64,000 bases of DNA from Glandiceps talaboti (taxonomy: Eukaryota; Hemichordata; Enteropneusta; Spengelidae), in assembly GCF_964340395.1 (NCBI RefSeq), contig NC_135552.1:2135017-2199016 (forward strand). The letters run 5' to 3'. Each line of letters opens with the position of its first letter. Position 1 is the stretch's first letter. A program made the translations under genes and the position numbers. The notes beneath the pieces are model-generated. The model searched no databases. It saw only the letters and a list, made by a program, of their open reading frames with translations, and had not been told where the DNA came from. Shown one piece after another: positions 58,360 through 64,000 of this stretch.

Positions 58360-61300
58360 ATATCTTTAAATTGCTGACATTGCATGTACAATGTACATAT
58401 AGGTAGTGGAGGTTTTTGATCTTTAAATTGCTGACATTACATGTACAATATACATATAGGTAGTGGATGTTTTTGATCTTTAAATTGCTGACATTGCATG
58501 TACAATGTACATATAGGTAGTGGAGGTTTTTGATCTTTAAATTGCTGACATTACATGTACAATGTACATATAGGTAGTGGAGGTTTTTGATCTTTAAATT
58601 GCTGACATTGCATGTACAATGTACATATAGGTAGTGGAGGTTTTTGATCTTTAAATTGCTGACATTGCATGTACAATATACATATAGGTAGTGGAGGTTT
58701 TTGATCTTTAAATTGCTGACATTACATGTACAATATACATATAGGTAGTGGATGTTTTTGATCTTTAAATTGCTGACATTGCATGTACAATGTACATATA
58801 GGTAGTGGAGGTTTTTGATCTTTAAATTGCTGACATTGCATGTACAATATACATATAGGTAGTGGAGGTTTTTGATCTTTAAATTGCTGACATTGCATGT
58901 ACAATATACATATAGGTAGTGGAGGTTTTTGATCTTTAAATTGCTGACATTACATGTACAATATACATATAGGTAGTGGAGGTTTTTGATCTTTAAATTG
59001 CTGACATTGCATGTACAATATACATATAGGTAGTGGAGGTTTTTGATCTTTAAATTGCTGACATTACATGTACAATGTACATACATGTATAGGTAGTGGA
59101 GGTTTTTGATCTTTAAATTGCTGACATTGCATGTACAATGTACATACATGTATAGGTAGTGGAGGTTTTTGATCTTTAAATTGCTGACATTACATGTACA
59201 ATGTACATACATGTATAGGTAGTGGAGGTTTTTGATCTTTAAATTGCTGACATTACATGTACAATGTACATATAGGTAGTGGAGGTTTTTGATCTTTAAA
59301 TTGCTGACATTGCATGTACAATATACATATAGGTAGTGGAGGTTTTTGATCTTTAAATTGCTGACATTGCATGTACAATGTACATATAGGTAGTGGAGGT
59401 TTTTGATCTTTAAATTGCTGACATTACATGTACAATATACATATAGGTAGTGGATGTTTTTGATCTTTAAATTGCTGACATTACATGTACAATATACATA
59501 TAGGTAGTGGAGGTTTTTGATCTTTAAATTGCTGACATTGCATGTACAATATACATATAGGTAGTGGAGGTTTTTGATCTTTAAATTGCTGACATTACAT
59601 GTACAATATACATATAGGTAGTGGAGGTTTTTGATCTTTAAATTGCTGACATTGCATGTACAATGTACATACATGTATAGGTAGTGGAAGTTTTTGATCT
59701 TTAAATTGCTGACATTACATGTACAATATACATATAGGTAGTGGATGTTTTTGATCTTTAAATTGCTGACATTGCATGTACAATGTACATATAGGTAGTG
59801 GAGGTTTTTGATCTTTAAATTGCTGACATTACATGTACAATATACATATAGGTAGTGGAGGTTTTTGATCTTTAAATTGCTGACATTACATGTACAATAT
59901 ACATATAGGTAGTGGAGGTTTTTGATCTTTAAATTGCTGACATTACATGTACAATATACATATAGGTAGTGGAGGTTTTTGATCTTTAAATTGCTGACAT
60001 TGCATGTACAATATACATATAGGTAGTGGAGGTTTTTGATCTTTAAATTGCTGACATTACATGTACAATGTACATATAGGTAGTGGAGGTTTTTGATCTT
60101 TAAATTGCTGACATTACATGTACAATATACATACATGTATAGGTAGTGGAGGTTTTTGATCTTTAAATTGCTGACATTGCATGTACAATGTACATATAGG
60201 TAGTGGAGGTTTTTGATCTTTAAATTGCTGACATTACATGTACAATGTACATATAGGTAGTGGAGGTTTTTGATCTTTAAATTGCTGACATTACATGTAC
60301 AATATACATATAGGTAGTGGAGGTTTTTGATCTTTAAATTGCTGACATTACATGTACAATGTACATATAGGTAGTGGAGGTTTTTGATCTTTAAATTGCT
60401 GACATTACATGTACAATATACATATAGGTAGTGGAGGTTTTTATTCTTTAAATTGCTGACATTACATGTACAATATACATATAGGTAGTGGATGTTTTTG
60501 ATCTTTAAATTGCTGACATTACATGTACAATGTACATATAGGTAGTGGAGGTTTTTGATCTTTAAATTGCTGACATTACATGTACAATATACATATAGGT
60601 AGTGGAGGTTTTTGATCTTTAAATTGCTGACATTACATGTACAATGTACATATAGGTAGTGGAGGTTTTTGATCTTTAAATTGCTGACATTACATGTACA
60701 ATATACATATAGGTAGTGGAGGTTTTTGATCTTTAAATTGCTGACATTGCATGTACAATGTACATATAGGTAGTGGAGGTTTTTGATCTTTAAATTGCTG
60801 ACATTACATGTACAATGTACATATAGGTAGTGGAGGTTTTTGATCTTTAAATTGCTGACATTGCATGTACAATATACATATAGGTAGTGGAGGTTTTTGA
60901 TCTTTAAATTGCTGACATTGCATGTACAATATACATATAGGTAGTGGATGTTTTTGATCTTTAAATTGCTGACATTACATGTACAATGTACATATAGGTA
61001 GTGGAGGTTTTTGATCTTTAAATTGCTGACATTACATGTACAATATACATATAGGTAGTGGAGGTTTTTGATCTTTAAATTGCTGACATTACATGTACAA
61101 TATACATATAGGTAGTGGATGTTTTTGATCTTTAAATTGCTGACATTACATGTACAATGTACATATAGGTAGTGGAGGTTTTTGATCTTTAAATTGCTGA
61201 CATTGCATGTACAATATACATATAGGTAGTGGAGGTTTTTGATCTTTAAATTGCTGACATTACATGTACAATGTACATACAGGTAGTGGAGGTTTTTGAT

Positions 61301-62215
61301 CTTTAAATTGCTGACATTACATGTACAATGTACATATAGGTAGTGGAGGTTTTTGATCTTTAAATTGCTGACATTACATGTACAATATACATATAGGTAG
61401 TGGAGGTTTTTGATCTTTAAATTGCTGACATTACATGTACAATGTACATACATGTATAGGTAGTGGAGGTTTTTGATCTTTAAATTGCTGACATTGCATG
61501 TACAATGTACATATAGGTAGTGGAGGTTTTTGATCTTTAAATTGCTGACATTGCATGTACAATGTACATATAGGTAGTGGAGGTTTTTGATCTTTAAATT
61601 GCTGACATTACATGTACAATATACATATAGGTAGTTGAGGTTTTTGATCTTTAAATTGCTGACATTGCATGTACAATATACATATAGGTAGTGGAGGTTT
61701 TTGATCTTTAAATTGCTGACATTGCATGTACAATATACATATAGGTAGTGGAGGTTTTTGATCTTTAAATTGCTGACATTGCATGTACAATGTACATATA
61801 GGTAGTGGAGGTTTTTGATCTTTAAATTGCTGACATTACATGTACAATATACATATAGGTAGTGGAGGTTTTTGATCTTTAAATTGCTGACATTGCATGT
61901 ACAATATACATATAGGTAGTGGATGTTTTTGATCTATAAATTGCTGACATTACATGTACAATATACATATAGGTAGTGGAGGTTTTTGATCTTTAAATTG
62001 CTGACATTACATGTACAATATACATATAGGTAGTGGAGGTTTTTGATCTTTAAATTGCTGACATTACATGTACAATATACATATAGGTAGTGGAGGTTTT
62101 TGATCTTTAAATTGCTGACATTACATGTACAATATACATATAGGTAGTGGAGGTTTTTGATCTTTAAATTGCTGACATTACATGTACAATGTACATATAG
62201 GTAGTGGAAGTTTTT
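58360..62215. repeat. 57-bp minisatellite, about 67 copies
   Basis: The unit is TTGCTGACATTACATGTACA, ATATACATATAGGTAGTGGA, GGTTTTTGATCTTTAAA. Variants are TTGCATG/TTACATG, AATATAC/AATGTAC, GGAGG/GGATG and a 6-bp longer form (ACATACATGTATAGG). Because 57 is 19 codons, one minus-strand frame is open for 1048 codons (58307-61453). It encodes only the repeat plus a short tail, with no signal, domain or splice context, so I regard it as a satellite. Confidence 0.95.
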
Positions 62216-63053
62216 TAAATTGAAAGGCAGGCTTTGAAAAGGCAAGTTTCATTTTGATTCTGATTTCAGTCTGAAACCATTATGGATGTTATTGTGATGA
62301 CCCCTAAGGGCTTAGCTGCCATTATTTCATACAAGTACAATGTATGTCATTACCATAAACTGTACATGTATGGATATGTTATAAAGGGTGTCTCAGATTT
62401 CCATTCTACTATTAAACTCAGCAACTCTCTGATATGCACTATAACGTATACTGTATTTCACAATGGGAGATGACACAAGGAAATCTTGGATGAGGAGAAA
62501 TATTTTTTGATAAAATGTGATATTTTACAAATAGCAATAGTTTGCAACATACTGTAAGGGGAGTGTACAATATATGTATGTATAGTTTATCATTGCTGTG
62601 TTGGTGAAAATCTTTGTCAATAAGTTTGTACCTTTGAAAAATATTTCAAAATATTAATCTAACAATTACAATGTATGTTTTGTAACTGGTCACTTTTCCC
62701 ATTATACATTGGAATTGGTAAATACATGTACATTACATACATGTGTACATGGTACATGTACATGCCCTGAGTAACATTGAAATACGTTCATTGTACAAAT
62801 GTACATGCCCAGAGTAACATTGAAATACAGTGTATGCACATTGTAAATGCCCCAAGTAACATCAGGCCTTCCCCCAATGATATAAAACAACTTTGTACAG
62901 CAATGATCAGAACTGGATTCAAAACACTAATTTCTCATTGTTTTAAAACAGTAACTTTTGGTCAAAGATGTGTGAATGAACTCCTGGAACATTTAACAGT
63001 GGATTTACAAATGTATGTCTCTTCCCAATTGTATCCTGTCGTGTGATGTTTAA
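62216..63053. other. Intergenic or intronic, no gene established
   Basis: A good acceptor (TTTTGATTCTGATTTCAG, to 62269) is followed by an open frame SETIMDVIVMTPKGLAAI, but no strong donor is paired with it (AA|GTACAA at about 62335 is weak). The rest is AT-rich with TACATGTA words at 62725-62765. Confidence 0.3.
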
Positions 63054-63192
63054 GCAATAACCTCCGCCGAAGGCAGGTATACACAAGATTATGGTACAAT
63101 TCGCGACATATAGCACGAGCCGAATGGCGAGTGCTATATGGAGCGAATTGTACCAAATTCGAGTGTATACCCACCTTCGTGGGGGTTATTGC
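63054..63192. mobile_element. Hairpin (foldback) element, 139 bp
   Basis: An imperfect inverted repeat of about 60 bp per arm: GCAATAACCTCCGCCGAAGG, CAGGTATACACAAG, GGTACAATTCGC, ATATAGCAC pairs with GTGCTATAT, GCGAATTGTACC, GTGTATACCCACCTTCG, GGGGGTTATTGC. The loop reads GAGCCGAATGGCGA. Layout and loop words (AGC/GGC GAGTGC, TATAC) resemble the element at 14077-14207. It is non-coding and presumably MITE-like. Confidence 0.85.
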
Positions 63193-63719
63193 TATTATAT
63201 TATATCAAAATATGTGTCTATTTCTTCTAAATGTGATTCTGTGGTTATTTATACATTGTATGCCTGAAAAGGCGAATTCACACGTACAGAAAAAGATCGT
63301 CAATAATAGATCGTCGGGAATGGGCATATTTTGATGAGTGGATACGTTCATGTCGCCCACACACACACTGCATGAACACAAACATGGACTCGAGCCATTC
63401 TACACGGTCCCCTGGCTAACTGGGTTTGATATATTACATATTGTTTATTTATTTATTTGTTTTAATAAACCCCATATTTTCCTAATACTAATAGTCAACC
63501 CCTGGTAAAATCTGACTACCAAGTGTAAAAGTTAAATGTGAACTCTGATGTTGAAAATGACACATTACAGAGCACTCTATAAATGTACATGTACATAAAT
63601 TCAATTCCTTGTGTGAAGGTACATTTTGTACTCTAACATAAAATATACATATTAACCTACATGTACTGTATATGTGTGAAAGTATTCAATTATTTAAATC
63701 ATCATTCGTCTGTGGACAG
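63193..63719. other. Intergenic, no feature seen
   Basis: AT-rich; (TTTA)n-like words at about 63443-63460. No exon recognised. Confidence 0.4.
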
Positions 63720-63990
63720 AAGAACCACAGTTTCATCAATAGCACACTTTTGCTTATTTCTTCCACATTTCTCTATTGTTGATGATGGTGAGAATCTCCC
63801 TTTCATCATTTAGGGCATCTTCCTTCTTCAGTATATCCAGATATCTTTTGTGTGAAAGGAATATTTCTTCAGCTTCTTAATGTGTATGCATTTTCAATAT
63901 CACTTCTCAGTCTGGATTTCAGGTTGTTTGTGTTCCCTTGTTTTCCAGCAAGTTGTAGAGTTTCTCATGCTTTGACTACTGCTGGAACAT
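63720..63990 (-). pseudogene. Possible broken coding remnant
   Basis: On the minus strand one frame reads NTNNLKSRLRSDIENAYTLR (from about 63930 down) and, after a one- or two-base shift, EEIFLSHKRYLDILKKED and LNDEREILTIINNREMWKK before TAA (about 63760-63870). The charged, helix-like text looks like protein, but two frames are needed and stops surround it. I do not recognise the family; it may be a remnant of a mobile-element ORF. Confidence 0.25.
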
Positions 63991-64000
63991 TGTTCAATTT

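Noticed and set aside
58307-61453. 1048-codon open frame on the minus strand
   Set aside because: It is a 57-bp (19-codon) tandem repeat from end to end with no domain, signal or splice context; open by arithmetic.
62270-62335. Possible exon after TTTTGATTCTGATTTCAG
   Set aside because: Good acceptor but only a weak donor and no recognisable product; left as unannotated.

Overview
The window looks like nuclear DNA of a marine invertebrate animal. It has GT-AG introns, metazoan gene families, a decayed LINE, CA/GT microsatellites, many dispersed TACATGTA-type palindromes, and repeat families that open with nested hairpins followed by (GTCC)n or (GT)n. I cannot name the species; a lophotrochozoan, lancelet or hemichordate would all fit. 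Nothing prokaryotic is present. I saw no CRISPR array or operon, and no tRNA or rRNA gene, although structural RNAs were not searched exhaustively.

Two genes are well supported. Positions 5468-26577 (+) carry the last six exons of a LIV-1-type ZIP metal transporter of the SLC39A8/SLC39A14 kind. The evidence is HNFIDG in membrane helix 4, EEFPHELGDF in helix 5 and a C-terminal helix with FIIQN. The exons are joined by phase-compatible introns and together give about 377 residues; the N-terminal exons lie outside the window or were not found. Positions 46143-47897 (-) hold a complete intronless CDS of 584 residues for a nine-finger C2H2 zinc-finger protein. The two genes converge. A possible non-coding first exon (50.2-50.4 kb, +) and a possible small Cys-rich exon (54870-54953, +) hint at a third gene to the right.

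Layout: 1-2551, decayed LINE reverse transcriptase. 2.5-5.4 kb, interspersed hairpin-headed repeats. 5.4-26.6 kb, the ZIP gene, with introns swollen by five long minisatellites, two or three TIR-bearing elements and repeat copies. 27-37 kb, gene-poor sequence with microsatellites, five short tandem arrays and a 2.3-kb 51-bp array. 37.4-43.7 kb, a large imperfect inverted repeat whose outer ends are a 61-bp satellite. 44-48 kb, zinc-finger gene with its 3' flank and promoter. 48-64 kb, AT-rich intergenic or intronic DNA with four tandem arrays, including 3.9 kb of a 57-bp repeat, and a hairpin element near 63.1 kb.

Roughly a third of the window is tandem repeat, by my count of the arrays. The most striking pattern is that two arrays in the ZIP gene start at exon 3' ends and copy the exon/intron junction itself, so that many copies of the authentic 5' splice site follow the real one. 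The second is that several interspersed families unrelated in primary sequence share one plan: nested hairpin head, simple-sequence tract, then a body that in two of them holds 110-150 bp internal tandem units. Long open frames of up to 1048 codons inside the minisatellites arise because their periods are multiples of three, and I do not treat them as genes.
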